NCBI GenBank assembly: GCA_030159075.1
Contig: BROG01000481.1
Span: 481,501 to 545,500, forward strand
Direction: 5' to 3'
Origin: Atrina japonica
Lineage: Eukaryota > Mollusca > Bivalvia > Pterioida > Pinnidae
Length of the DNA stretch: 64,000 bases
Both the position numbers and the translations under genes were made by a program. The notes under the pieces are model-generated. The model saw only the letters and a list, made by a program, of their open reading frames with translations. It was not told the DNA's origin and did not search any database. Below, piece after piece: positions 36,326 through 62,235 of this stretch (positions are counted from its first letter, which is position 1; the number at the start of each line of letters is the position of its first letter).

Positions 36326-37946
36326 GTGATTGTAACAGTCACATTATGTCTTACAAATAAACACTCTTGGTCAAATAAATCTCAACGTTACATCTATTCT
36401 ATCTCATGCATACACAAACGCACACACACAGATGCACATATACACGCACACATAGACACATCCTGTCTTCCAAACAAACAAACACTTGATCAATCGATTC
36501 TTAACATTACACCCATCCAGTCACACACATTCACACACGTATACACACAAACACATATTCAAACTCACATACATACACACACACGAACATGCACACATGT
36601 ACAAATACAACACGCAAACATAGACAAATACAACCGTTCAAACTATAATTAACATTAAACCCACTCTTTCACACATATACACACACATACACCCATATAT
36701 ACTTGGTTAAATGATTCTTAACATTTCACACACATACAAACACACGCCCACATACACAAATGCATTCACACACCTAGTCAAACGATTCTTAACGTTACAC
36801 CCATCCTTTCACCTCAACATACAAATATAGATATAACTGGTCAAACGATACATAACGTTATGGCCATCCTCTAACACACGTACACATGCCTGGTCAAACG
36901 ATTATTAATGTTACAGTCATCCTGTCACACATACATACTATAACAGGTCAAACGACTGTTAACGTTACACTATTCTTTCACACATACATATATTGACACA
37001 TACATATACCTGGTCAAACAATTCTTAACGTTACGCTTCTTAACGTGTAATCATTTTACACATATATGCACTTAGTCAAATTATACTAATAGCTACATTC
37101 TACCTTCCACGAAGAAAACGCACCTTGTCAAATAAACCTTTAACCCATACCCTTCTTTTCATATACATATACCCGATCAAATTCCATAGTGGTACCTTCA
37201 AGATATAAAACATAAAATGATTAAACTTAAAGAACGTCTTGGTTATCATATCTTTACAGAAACGATCCACTTGACCATTACAACTTTGGTATTAAGTTTA
37301 TAGTATATCTTTATCTTCATGTACGGACCAATAGGTCATACTCTGATTAGAATAACTACATTGTTTTATATGTTTTAATCATAGTCATCCCAAATATAAT
37401 ATTAGCCTTTGTTTGACCTATTTCCGTCGTTACACAGATATGATGAAATACTTTATTGTTGGTTTATACGTTATCTCCATACCAGCGATTATATATCCGT
37501 TGTCATGTGCTATAACGTTAAAAACTGAGAGGCCTAAAGAACCATCCTGAGGAAACATGACTATATATTTACACAGATAGTGACTGTGACCTCGTGTAAT
37601 GCTCGGCATCAGAAGCGAATGTCACTGTCATCGGTAGGGACTTCTAACCCAAGGTTTTGTGTTCCTTTGAGAAATACACAACACTTACCGAACGGATGTA
37701 AGATAATAGTTGCCCAATCTGTATTTGATGTTCGTCTTCATTTAAGTATATGTTGATACAGCATCGGTAAATCAAACATATCTAGATGCATTTACATATT
37801 TATGAGAGTTAAGACAACAATGAACTACTTGCAAATAAGAGACAAATAAATATCAACATATAAGTATATTTTATATCTTGCTTTTCCAGGTCTTGCTTCC
37901 TGTACAGGACGGTATCATGTTAATCCGCAGAAAAGAGGATATTTGA
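30447..37946 (+). CDS. O-methyltransferase copy 3 (complete, six exons)
   Basis: Complete class I O-methyltransferase, 269 aa, from exons 30447-30566, 32080-32236, 34076-34285, 34634-34734, 35978-36142 and 37890-37946. It carries the same motifs as the other copies: LELGLFTGCG, MDADKTNYL and VVDNALFHGIP. Intron 3 is only about 350 bp, against 2.1-2.6 kb in the other copies. The C-terminal exon ends ...RRKEDI, two residues shorter than in copies 1 and 2 and the same length as copy 4, and carries Gln in LLPVQDG where the others have Arg. The start ATG aligns with copies 2 and 4. An imperfect tandem repeat of about 50 bp with a CACGTG site lies 50-150 bp upstream. No breaks were seen. The role is inferred from the family only. 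Confidence 0.9.
30845..30975 (+). repeat. tRNA-derived SINE candidate in OMT copy 3 intron 1
   Basis: A-box-like 'tagcacaattgataaaagcg' and B-box 'ggttcgattcccggtctgtc'. The body downstream is short. Confidence 0.6.
32080..32236 (+). CDS. OMT copy 3, exon 2
   Basis: Acceptor gtcttccag, donor gtagaa. It encodes ARDEYCERITSGGSPALTAL, then EHPWDKVYQEGKIEFRL and SGNLE. Confidence 0.92.
32382..32502 (-). mobile_element. retroelement tail copy, minus strand, in OMT copy 3 intron 2
   Basis: Short tail-only fragment (agtataaatcaatagaatgt; gagtaagcatcct) with the 3' end preserved. Confidence 0.7.
32503..34075. other. OMT copy 3 intron 2, no gene recognised
   Basis: AT-rich. A 115-codon minus-strand frame (32521-32868) is unrecognised. 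32865-33110 is weakly similar to 10370-10620 (shared 'aaatccatataacct', 'cagtatccattgggaaataaa'-like words), probably an old repeat. Confidence 0.55.
34076..34285 (+). CDS. OMT copy 3, exon 3 (SAM motif I)
   Basis: Acceptor ctttacag, donor gtgagt. It encodes AQFLKSLVSMSKVKTVLELG, then LFTGCGALTIAESIPEDGKV and YSCELIPYVAEFARECL. Confidence 0.94.
34634..34734 (+). CDS. OMT copy 3, exon 4 (DADK motif)
   Basis: Acceptor atttacag, donor gtgaat. It encodes PAKDTLVELGKQNMKFDMIF then MDADKTNYLTYYK. Confidence 0.94.
35055..35160 (+). repeat. fragment of the dispersed ~350-bp repeat
   Basis: Contains 'ataccaaagttatag', then 'gacgatcgtgtctgtcaatc' and 'gacttcttgaaatgagct'. It lies in OMT copy 3 intron 4. 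Confidence 0.55.
35640..35806. repeat. pyrimidine, CAT and TTA tracts before OMT copy 3 exon 5
   Basis: CT-rich tract, then (cat)n at about 35719-35747, then (tta)n to 35806, about 170 bp before exon 5. Copy 4 has a short (tta)n (59860-59885) at the equivalent place. Confidence 0.9.
35978..36142 (+). CDS. OMT copy 3, exon 5 (VVDN motif)
   Basis: Acceptor acttttgcag, donor gtaaga. It encodes LIFEKELLANGGTIVVDNAL then FHGIPYNNEKHRQEQGG and IREFNEYVLNDQNVHR. A longer frame running into the GT/CA-rich intron is read-through, not gene. Confidence 0.94.
36290..37190. repeat. degenerate minisatellite and CA-rich tract in OMT copy 3 intron 5
   Basis: (GT)n at 36299-36325, CA-rich sequence to about 36640, then irregular units on 'ctggtcaaacgattcttaac' and 'gttacacccatcctttcaca'. 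Confidence 0.75.
37890..37946 (+). CDS. OMT copy 3, exon 6 and stop
   Basis: Acceptor cttttccag. It encodes VLLPVQDGIMLIRRKEDI then TGA. Confidence 0.93.
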   Translation, partial: VLLPVQDGIMLIRRKEDI

Positions 37947-38294
37947 GTGTGAAGCAGTAGCAGAAAACTTTACATTGTATTATTTATATGTAATGTCCCT
38001 GTTATGATTCAGTCACCATATATTTACTGTTCTAAGGTCATGTTATGACGTTAACATTTATTTTGTTATCTCAGTCTGTCACATATACATGTATATCCAA
38101 TTTTTGAGAACAAAATATATGAATATCAATTCTGATGAAAGCATTTTAATATTTGAGTTCTTTAATATATGTCATCTCATTTCTCAGGCTAATGTTACTC
38201 AACAGTTACACTTTTTTAATTTTACGAATATCAGCAAAATAGAAATTAAAATGTAAAGTCAATGATTTGGTTGAAACCGGTATTAACGTAGGAT

Positions 38295-38400
38295 TGATTA
38301 AAGTGGAATGAAATATAGGTACCAAGAAAATCCAGCAAAATGGCGACTGTATACTGTCTGAAGCATTTTGTTATTCGTCGGACCTCATCGACAAGAACCG
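38295..38400 (+). other. conserved block downstream of OMT copy 3
   Basis: Contains 'caaaatggcgactgtatact' and 'ttcgtcggacctcatcgaca', about 350 bp after the stop; parallels the blocks at 12595 and 61140. The frame from its ATG stays open for 89 codons but runs into unrelated repeat sequence. Confidence 0.6.
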
Positions 38401-40474
38401 AGGCTTTGGATAAGTACGCTACTGCTGAAATGACTGACACAAATATTGTTAATTATAAATCAACAGTACGAGCTCAATTATCGCATTCGGATGAATTCAG
38501 GGCATCTGTCCGAGTGTTCATTACCTTCAGGACCCGGTTGCATAATGCGTTTTTAAATTTAACTTGTAGTAAGTCGCTAACTATGAGTTACAATTCAACT
38601 CATAGTTAGTTAACTACATGGTTGAAATCTGGACCCGGCTGCACAATCCGTTGTTACATTTAACTTGGAGTTAGCTGCTCATAGTTAGTGAACTGTTAAT
38701 ATTAACAAGAGTTATATCTCTTGCACAAAGATAACTGAGAGTTAATTCTTTCTTAAGTTCATTGTTAAATACAGACAATTTAATTAATAACTTGCTCTGA
38801 AAAATGATTAAATACTTAAACATGAGTTCAATATGTGCACAAATCTCTTCTGCTTTCAATGTACCTTTAAGTTCTCGAACAATTTTTATTTCTGTTGGAT
38901 GAATAAATAGTATTTGTAATTTTACTTTTCAAAAGCTCGGAATGTTTTTTTCTCGTTTTCTCAGTCAATAGACTGTTTATGGCCTCCCGAAATTGCACTG
39001 ATTTAATTTGTCGTAGATTTAGCGCATTGTGAAAAGCATAAGTAAAAGTAAAATCTAACACAAAATACCATGGATGGCAGTTATAATATCAAAATATAAC
39101 CCTATATGCTGTAGATCTTTTATAGAACATGTATAGAGATTTACGTAGACCTAGGTTTTTTTATCACAGACAATGCTATATAAAAGTACATGAACTTAAT
39201 TCGTCACCGAAATATCGACCCTAGACGATACATAGTACCTCTCAAACACTTCTTGAGCAACTTTACACCATAAACAGGTTTCATTTTCAGTGATTTATCG
39301 AACCGTGATATATACCTGTTATTTTGAGGTCTTATTTTTGTTCTATTATTTGGCATGATCTTGCCATTGTTGTGTGAAGTTAAGGAGCGATGACCCAAAT
39401 TGAGCCTTTATGAGCATCCCAATTCAAAGAAATTGATATTTAAATAAATTGTTAATTCAAATATTGAACCCTGAGATCAGTACTTCAAATAAACGTTATA
39501 GATTTTAAACAAATAACGTTAAAAGTCCCATTAAATATTATATATGGAAAACCCAATATGACACATGGTTAAGCAACCTTTAACCTTAAACGTCCACCAG
39601 ATAGCACTAGGCTAAACAGTCAGAACTTGAAAAATCCAAGTTAATAATTATCACATGAACAAATGAATTGATAGACTAAGTTATCCAAAGTGAAGAATTG
39701 AAACTAAATTGGGCAAATTTAATTCATTAATGTGGTAAATAAATGATTGATAAAATTAATCAGAAAATTGAGATGACGAAATTAAGATAGATAAGAAATT
39801 AGAAATATAAATATAGCAAAATAAATTACCTGATAAAATAAATCAAGTAATTGATATGAAATAAGATAAGTATCACAATGGACCAGATTCGCCAGTGTGC
39901 GGGGACACCATAACACTCGATGCAAGAAAAGTTTGCAAGTTGTTGCATTCTATACAAAAATTGTTTTGCCTTACTTGTTGTATGCTCTTTATCGGTATTC
40001 ATAAACGATGTTTTACCATTTTCCAATTCCGGGTATCCACGCACACAGGTTTTTGTTACTTATATCAATCATTATTGATGGACATTAAAGTCACATTATT
40101 GGAACTGATGTTCGGGTTTGCACTTAGTGTTTATTCGCAAGCGCGTTCGTCGATTTTTAAAATTGTTTATACCTCTTGATTAGTTAATATCGTAATCGGA
40201 AACCAGTACCTTATGAACAAGTTTACATAAATGTTATGTTAGCCTATTTTGCTTCGATTAAACCTTTGTGAACAGGACATACATTGCGCCTAAATTCTGT
40301 CCCGAATCTCAGATATTTGTTTGCTTAAACCAGATGTATTCGTGCTGCCAGTAGAACTGGTTCCAAAATCCGACATGCGGTGACATTTTTACCGCAACAC
40401 ATCGGCCTGTTTAGCTTAATATACCTCATCACTGCCGTCAGAAATATGGTCAGTTTCCTATATAAAAAGTCGTG

Positions 40475-40728
40475 GATACCATAGTATAAATCACAAGGTT
40501 GTCCAGGATATAGGTACAAATCTGGTAAAAAAGGACAAACACGGATTTCTTGAAATCAAGAGATGGGATCAGCTGGAGGAGTAAGCATCCCCTGTCGACC
40601 GGTCACACCCGCCGTGAGGTCACAGTTAAATCAAAATGAAATACGTGAGGAATGAATCCTCGTCTTAATTTGTACAGACGTCTCGTCATCGAACAGGCAA
40701 CTCAAAATTCACTTCGTGAAACAGAGAA
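40475..40728 (-). mobile_element. retroelement tail copy, minus strand
   Basis: Reverse complement of the tail, including 'cccctgtcgaccggtcacac', ending at the gaagtgaattttgag region. It lies about 200 bp from a plus-strand copy, forming an inverted pair. Confidence 0.75.
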
Positions 40729-40924
40729 GTACCGATCTATCATTTTTATTAATCTGTCCGCATTAAGGTATACATGTATCATGACAGAGTGTTACTTTAT
40801 TGAGACATGAATTCCAGGTTAGTCACTTTCGTGTACATATCGTTCTGACTCCATTTCATATTCGTAAGAAGCTCTGATACTCTCGCTGATTGGCTGACGG
40901 TAAAACGGACAAGGCATTTGATTT

Positions 40925-41333
40925 ACCAAACAAGAAAAACACAAATGATCCGATATGCCAGGGCGTGCACAACATATGAAGATTTCATATACAGAGGTAA
41001 ACTACTCACTTTCGTGACACAGGGATATCGAAAACCGCGTTTAATGTCAACGTTCCGCAAATTTTATGGTCGGTATAATAGTCTCGACTACTCTGTTTCA
41101 CTATTGAAATGAAGTTGCCTTTTCGTTGGCGGTTGTTGATCTGTACCAATCGAGGATACACTCCTCACGTGTTTCATTGGACTTGACTGTGGAAACCGGT
41201 CGACAGGGGATGCTTACTCCTCCATGGCACCTTACCTCTTGGTTTCCATCCGTGTTTGTCCATTTTTACCGGATTTGTATCTATGTCCTGGACATCCTAT
41301 TGATTTATACTTTGGTATCTGAGATTTTTATAT
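40925..41333 (+). mobile_element. retroelement copy with several deletions
   Basis: Aligned with 43570-44042 but with repeated small deletions (for example in the ctgtttcacta...gaaatg stretch). Family and end point are clear. Confidence 0.75.
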
Positions 41334-43134
41334 TTATACTACTCTTCAGATTATCAGCCAATCATATCTGAAGCGTTGTAATGGTTTCATTATATGGATT
41401 GACACATCATTTACCGATGTCTATTTAATACTTTGCAATGAAATTTTGAAAACAACTCAATTGATACGAGGATTTTTGAGAAAAAAAATCCTTCTGTTAG
41501 AGACGATTTTCTAAAGAAAAGGTAAATTATAAAAACATAACCTCCCCTAAATAAGACTTTAATTGATGTAAAAATAATCACAAATCTTGACATTTGTGAA
41601 AACTAAATTCGCTATGTTCCCCATTGTAGTATGAAACTTCACAAGTACAGTTTTAGTTTCAATATTTGATTTTTTTTAATTTGTCGTGTGTGTGTGTGTG
41701 GGGGGGGGGTGTTTAGATTTCTTGCATACTATAAACTTTACAGTTAATCAAGTGTGGTTGCAGCTGGATTTTTATATTGAATAGTTCAGACATCGATAGG
41801 GGTATCTGTAATGAAGGCTTGATTTACATTTCACTTGACGACTTTGCTAGTTTTTCAGTAAACACCACCATTTAATCTTATGCGGTGTAACATAATCCGC
41901 TACAATAGTATAGGTTAAGTTGCTGCAAACAAAGAGTTTGGCCTAGAACCAGTAACACGTGGTGATTGGAAATCTATTTACATATTTTAATTGTTATTTA
42001 CTTTTAGTGAAATACTCTGATGTCTTTTATCTCCATTTAATGATCTGAATTAAAATTGAAAAGTTTTGTTTTTTTATCAGGATGTGTGTGTTTTTTTTTT
42101 TCAATTAGGAAGATAGTTTTTCAATGTAGGGAGGACGCTTAACAACGAAAAACTTGGAATGGCCTTATATAAGTTCGAATCCAGCAGAAATGCATTTTCT
42201 CTTATATTTTGCCCTTTCCGATCCCTTAATTTAATTCTGAAAATACATAATTATATTCCTTATCATTTTTTTTATACTGATGGACAATAAACCAAACTGT
42301 GTGAACATGCAATCTAAAATGATAAGAGAATAAATGAAAATAAAAACAAAAGCTCTAGGTAGACTAATAGATTGTTACATTATGAATGCATTACGGGTAA
42401 TGTTGGCTAATGATTAGCTAACAGTAAGTTTAAAGTAGTACAGACGAGTTAATTTTTAGTTAACTATTTACAAACTTGTGTAACAGATTTTAATAATGCC
42501 GGTAACTAACTACGAGTTAAATTTTAACTTAAAGTTAGCAGCTAACTAAGCGTTAAATTTAACAAGGCATTGTGGAACTGAGTCCTGGGTCCGAGACCAT
42601 AAACAAGGAAAATTCTGAATTTAAGAAATTACTCATATGAGTAAAAAGTGAAAACTCACGGACCATACATAAAACGATTTTAGAACTTTCTGAACTGACG
42701 TAAGATTGTCAGGGGGTCCAGGACACATATCCCAATTTATGTCCCGATTCACTAAACTTCGATGTTTGAACATTATTCTTACTATTATCTATGATTAATT
42801 ATTTAATAACCAACCAAGAAGTATAAAACGCGCTAAAAATCCAATATACAGCACATTTTGTGGTATAAAAAGGGGAATAAATATAATCATTTTTATAAAC
42901 ATGATTAACATCTTGTAAAATACCAATACATGACCGAAGTCAGTAATTCATACATATAATGTTTATGTATATCATAAACGGTATTCAAGATACATGTAAA
43001 TTAGTCTATTATAAATTAGTATATAAGTACATTAGATAAGATAAATGACTCGGGACATACACTGGGGCACATATACCGGACTAAATTAACACTACTCTGA
43101 TTCTACACTTAAGTATACTGAAGTTGATATAAAA

Positions 43135-44042
43135 AACATGCTGAAATTTCTAATAGATATTTGTAATGTTCGGAGACGTGGTCTTTCAACAAACTGTCGG
43201 CATTCCTATGGGAACCAATTGTGCTCCTTTATTGGCCGACCTGTTCCTTTATTCATACGAAGCAGACTTCATTCCGAAACTGCTGAATTAAAAGAAGAAA
43301 AAGTTAGCGGTGTCCTTTAATTTGACATTTAGATATATCGACGACGTTTTATCAATTAATAATGACAATTTTCATACATATGTCAATGCGATATATCCCA
43401 GCGAACTAGAAATTAAAGATACAACAGAATCAAGTACACACGCTTTATACTTAGACATTTTACTTAATATAAACACAGACGGGAAATTAGCAACTAAGCT
43501 AAACGATAAACGCGACGATTTCGGCTTTCCCATCGTAAATTTTCCACATTTAAGTAGTAATATCCCTCAGTCACCTGCATATGGAGTTTATATTTCACAA
43601 ATGATCCGATATGCCAGGGCGTGTACAACATATGAAGATTTCATATACAGAGGTAAACTACTCACTCACTGACAAATTATTGACACAGGGATATCGAAAA
43701 CCGCGTTTAATGTCAACGTTCCGCAAATTTTATTGTCGGTATAATAGTCTTGTTTGCGACTACTCTGTTTCACTAAGTGAAATGTTGAGTTGCCTTTTCG
43801 TTGGCGGTTGGTGAGACGTCTGTACCAACTGTGACGAGGATACACTCCTCACGTGTTTCATTGGACTTGACTGTGGACTCACGGCGGGTGTGACCGGTCG
43901 ACAGGGGATGCTTACTCCTCCATGGCACCTGATCCCAACTCTTGGTTTCCAGAGGTCCGTGTTTGTCCATTTTTACCGGATTTGTATCTATGTCCTGGAC
44001 ATCCTATTGATTTATACTTTGGTATCTGAAATTTTTATATTT
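43135..44042 (+). mobile_element. 5'-truncated retroelement, longest copy, with RT remnants
   Basis: Encodes, with frame changes, VGIPMGTNCAPLLADLFLYS, then FRYIDDVLSINNDNF (catalytic DD), KRDDFGFPIVNFPHL and YGVYISQMIRYARACTTYED, followed by an untranslated tail ending ggtatctgaaatttttat. RT palm motifs are clear. The class is uncertain: the motif shape suggests a Penelope-like or other non-LTR element. It is the longest member of the tail family in the window and is broken by stops. Confidence 0.75.
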
Positions 44043-44262
44043 AAACATAATACCAAAGTTATAATGCTCAATACGACCATTTCTGTCAATCAGACGTCAT
44101 CACTTGAGCTCCAATTTAAAATGTGTATGTATTTTCTAAAGTGAAAGTGGTATCATACAAGGTCAAATAATAAATCTTAAAGTATAGACAAACTCCGTCT
44201 AAGAGTAACCACTGTAAAAAAAAAATCTTAGCTTTAGAAAACTTTGGATATTTAAATGCCCT
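44043..44262 (+). repeat. fragment of the dispersed ~350-bp repeat
   Basis: Directly abuts the 3' end of the retroelement at 43135-44042. Contains 'ataccaaagttataatgctc' and 'ctccgtctaagagtaacc'. Confidence 0.65.
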
Positions 44263-44996
44263 TGGCCCTGGTGAATGAATCCAGGTATCACTTTAAAGTC
44301 ATTTTGAAAAAAAATTAATAATCGTAATCACGTGACTGTATTGCTCAAGTGTAGAATCTTGCTTGGTTCTGTTTTATGGTATACATTAGACAAAAAGGGA
44401 AAAAAGAAGTATCCCTTCTAACTACTCTTGTTTACTACTACTAATATCACCAGTTTGACCTCCTTTTTTCTCACACTCATTGATTAGAAATACGATGGAA
44501 GCAATACACATTTGAGAGAAAAAGAAAACAGGTATTATGCTTTATTTTATTTAGTATTATAATGCGTTGACGCAGAATATGATACTTACTAAATCGATCC
44601 TCAATATATCAGTTGTTCTTAAAATGTTTTGATAATTTAAACAATGAACCTGGATCGTTAAATGTGTCATACATAAGGGTAAAATGTGTTGACGGACTGA
44701 TCAAGATCAATAACCCGATCAATACAGACACAGTGCATTCTCAGATTTATAATTGGAGTCAGTGCTTCTAAATTTCTCATTTAATTGATTGTAAAATGGT
44801 TGTAACACTTCATGTCATATAACTAAGTGTTAGTATGTACTTCCTCAAGTCGACAGTGCGTGAAATGTAACTGTTTACATCACTAATCTTATTCAGACAC
44901 ATGCAGCGAACAAGTTAACGATTATACTTCATTTGTTGAATATAAACGTGTTGGAAAAGGCTGGAAAGAAAACGTAAGTTTGATATTCGTTTTCTG

Positions 44997-45100
<104 letters not shown>

Positions 45101-45316
45101 AAACAGTTAACATTCGAACTTCAAAGAGTTTGGTGTAATATATGGTTAATTTCCACAGATTGTATCCTTTAGGGGAATGTTAATGTTCAATGTTGTAGTG
45201 AAATATGTGCTTTGTATATACTATACTACATACGGCTTTGTATATTTGTTCGTTCCATGCATTATCACATATACTGTCATTTATATAGGGTAATTCATTT
45301 CACACTGAATCCTTCC

Positions 45317-45319
<3 letters not shown>

Positions 45320-45395
<76 letters not shown>

Positions 45396-45412
45396 GAGAC
45401 AGACAGAGAGAC
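45320..45412. repeat. GA microsatellite
   Basis: (GA)n with a few gacaga interruptions at its right end. Confidence 0.95.
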
Positions 45413-46642
45413 TCACGCATTATCCATGTCAACACAAGAATACAATATCCTGAATGTGCAGTAAAGTTTTACAATACTTGATGGAATATTAGCTTGCGTC
45501 GATTATATTTCACTCGAAGCCAAATCAACTTGAAATCACAAAATTACACGGAACACGAAACTGCCACCATTCATCGTGATATAAACATTTAAACATATCT
45601 TTAGGTGATAAATAGGCCTACTCTATTGCAATACAATCTTTCCTTGGCGGAATGGTAATATGTATGTGGCCTCTTAGACAAACATTTGGAGGACATTTCC
45701 CATGCATGATCAAATATTTGTTACAAATAAATCAATGCAGAACAACGCTGATCGTCTATCTAAAATCTACCTCAAGTTAATTTTGCGACGGCGGATTCAA
45801 ACGACTGTTTATAACGATTAAGTCATATAATTAGGACGCTGAAATTTAAAATTGTAAGATGGCAACGGTTAATTCATATGATTAGTGCGGTGAAATTTGA
45901 GATTGTAATGTTCAGGTCATCATTAGGGTTTTTATACTTGTATTGTGATTGAAAATATGTTGATATATTGAGTTAAGTTTAATTAGCAATGTACAATTTA
46001 CTATTACCGGTGTAAGCATATATAGACATCTTTAAAAACTATATTTGACTATTTTAAATGCTGTTTAAAAAATTCATATTATAGTAATAAATTTCGTAAA
46101 ATAACAATAGAGAATTGTATCATATAACGATAAAATCGACGTTACGTGGTGTTGATTTTTTTTTTTTTTTTGCAAATGATTAAGTTTATACATGGCAACT
46201 CCGAAACAGATCTTACTAAAACCAAATACTTCCTGTTATCGACCAACTTAACAAGTTTTCCTTCTATTTGCAAATACAGACCAACTTTTGAATACTGATT
46301 TTTCTAAGTTCCGGACACCGGGAAAAATGTCCTGACAGGAACACATTTTTGAACTAACAACAATTAACTTTTATATATCATTCTGTACAGATATGATCGA
46401 CTCCTGGTCAATATTCTGAAATTAAACTCTTTAGAAACCGAAGCCAGATCGAATTAGGTTTCAGGTTTGGTAATTTCAACAAAATGGAAAACAAAATTCA
46501 GTTGAGGTTGATGATTATACTAATAACATAATAATTAGCAATATGCATATGTCCATGTCTGCATTTAATGATTGCTTTATTTTGTCTACAATTATATCGA
46601 TATTTTATACACTTATCATGTAATCATGTACCAGGTCAATCC

Positions 46643-46959
<317 letters not shown>

Positions 46960-47383
46960 CATTTATACCATTCATATATGTTAATCCAGTTGTATACACA
47001 TATAATACTTCACATGTTATGTTTCAGATATATGTTTTTCTTAATACGTTTGTTTCTTAATAGAGCGTGAACTGCGAAGGATAAGAATTCATTTCCATAC
47101 CTAATACAAGTTGTTAATTCTCTATGAGTAATGAGTAATTAGTGATCCGAATCACTCCTAACATCTTACAAGTGTTATAAGTCTCTTACACTTAAATAAT
47201 TTAGGAAATTTCATAGATAAATAAAGGCAGACCGTTATTCTGATAACCTGTATACATATATAGCTAGATTCACTGTATTCGTCTTCTCGTGTTTACTTTT
47301 TTGAACGCATGTATTAAAATTATGCACGTTGTAATAGATAATGACGTAACGTTGTTCTGTGATTGTAGTTTATCGTTGGAACA

Positions 47384-60859
<13,476 letters not shown>

Positions 60860-61027
60860 AAACACATTGGTTATGTATACTTTTGTATTCTTTCAGACAA
60901 TTATCATCTTATATACTCAAATGTTTTAATCTTTATAAATTTAACTGTTTGAATGTCATGTTTTGGATATTTATCAAGAATAATGTTTAATTTTCGTTTG
61001 TCATATAAATATCCGGATTTTGATCGA

Positions 61028-61033
61028 AATAAA
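61028..61033 (+). promoter_or_regulatory. candidate poly(A) signal for OMT copy 4
   Basis: An AATAAA hexamer 170 bp after the stop, with T-rich sequence before it. Position is plausible for a short 3' UTR. Confidence 0.45.
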
Positions 61034-61139
61034 AACAGATTTGATCATCACATCATCATGAAGCATTAAATGTTTAAACACACTTAATGTTGTTTGTTGT
61101 ATATTCATGACGCTCTGATTAATACCAATGTTCTACAAT

Positions 61140-61296
61140 TATCAGCAAAGTATTGAAATGTTTGTAAGCGTAATGATTAATATTGGGATGAACAATTACA
61201 TTCCAGAAGAAACCATCGCAATGGCGACTGTTATACCATCTTGTATACCTGCCAGAAATATTCAGTATTCGTCGGACCTCGTCGATAATAAACGAG
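61140..61296 (+). other. conserved block downstream of OMT copy 4
   Basis: Contains 'gcaatggcgactgttatacc' and 'attcgtcggacctcgtcgat', about 280 bp after the stop; same relation as for copies 1 and 3. Confidence 0.6.
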
Positions 61297-61997
61297 TATT
61301 GTGTGAACTGCGATTCTTATGAAAAAAAAAGTTTATAGAAAGTTCATTTAACCGAAGATCAACGATCTGGGCATACACTTTGCTTATTTTCATTTGTTCT
61401 GAGAGTTTCTCACTCGCAACTGTTTGGTGTTTAGCATCCGGCCGATAATTCTTGAATCATATAGAATCGTCAGCAGCTTTAGGTGAAGTGCAACAATTTT
61501 TGCTTGCGCTTTGGACGTACACAAATGCAGTACGACTTCTATTACGTGTCTCGTTTTAGGCGAAGCGGAACCACGCTGTTAAGTTCGAACTACCCAATGA
61601 CGTAAAATGTATATGCCGATTGTGATGGAAAAAATATTCAGTACATTCTTTTAAAGTCTTGGTGTATCCCAGTAACTGTAAACCCACATTAATTGAGAAA
61701 AAACTAGGTTTAATTCATTAATCTGATTTTGAGGTATTATATATATCAAGTTATATGGCACCTGTGTTATATGACCACAAAAAACACAGCAACCTGAAAA
61801 TGCTAGATTATATGAATGAAGAACCATGTCCTATCTTAGCTGATTTGCTTACCTTTACGTCGGGTTAGTTACATAGTTAAATTAATTTAACAGTTTTTGC
61901 CCTCTCGGCATTCTTCATATCTAAGTGGGTCCGAAACTTTAAATTTCCAGCTAGTGTTTAAAAAGCAGTATCTCATAAAAACAATGATGACAGAATT

Positions 61998-62140
61998 TAA
62001 TCGACTTTACAACTGGTTTGGACCGGTCAGTTAATTGTGACGCTTACTCCTCCTTGGCACTTGATCCCACCTCGTGGTTTCCAGAGGTCCGTGTTTGTCT
62101 ATTTTTACCAGATTTGAACTTTGGTATCTGAGATGTTTTA
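61998..62140 (+). mobile_element. retroelement tail copy downstream of OMT copy 4
   Basis: Contains 'cgcttactcctccttggcac' and 'gtttccagaggtccgtgttt', ending at 'ggtatctgagatgttttata'. An internal piece of the tail is missing. Confidence 0.65.
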
Positions 62141-62235
62141 TATTTATCAATTAATTGAATATTTAATTGATTAATTAATAGAATGTTTTAATTGATTAAT
62201 TAATAGAATGTTTAAATTGATTAATCTTTCACGTA
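62140..62235. repeat. ~26-bp AT-rich tandem repeat
   Basis: About three units of attgattaattaatagaatg right after a retroelement tail end. Confidence 0.8.

Larger units (their letters stand above)
38530..42592. mobile_element. 4-kb interval bounded by inverted GGACCC...TTAAATTTAAC repeats
   Basis: Left: two direct copies of a terminal block starting ggacccggttgcataatgcg (38530) and ggacccggctgcacaatccg (38631). Right: the complementary block ends agtcctgggtcc at 42592. Both sides carry palindromic 'aacttaaagttagcagctaa'-type sequence. Inside are two retroelement copies and no transposase. It may be one composite element or two separate MITEs that face each other. Confidence 0.45.

Noticed and set aside
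35972..36652. 226-codon frame as a separate gene
   Set aside because: Exon 5 of OMT copy 3 read through into a CA-rich intron.
38340..38609. 89-codon frame starting MATVYC as a gene
   Set aside because: Its first part is the conserved downstream block, but the frame is not conserved in copies 1 and 4 and then runs into a MITE-like palindrome.
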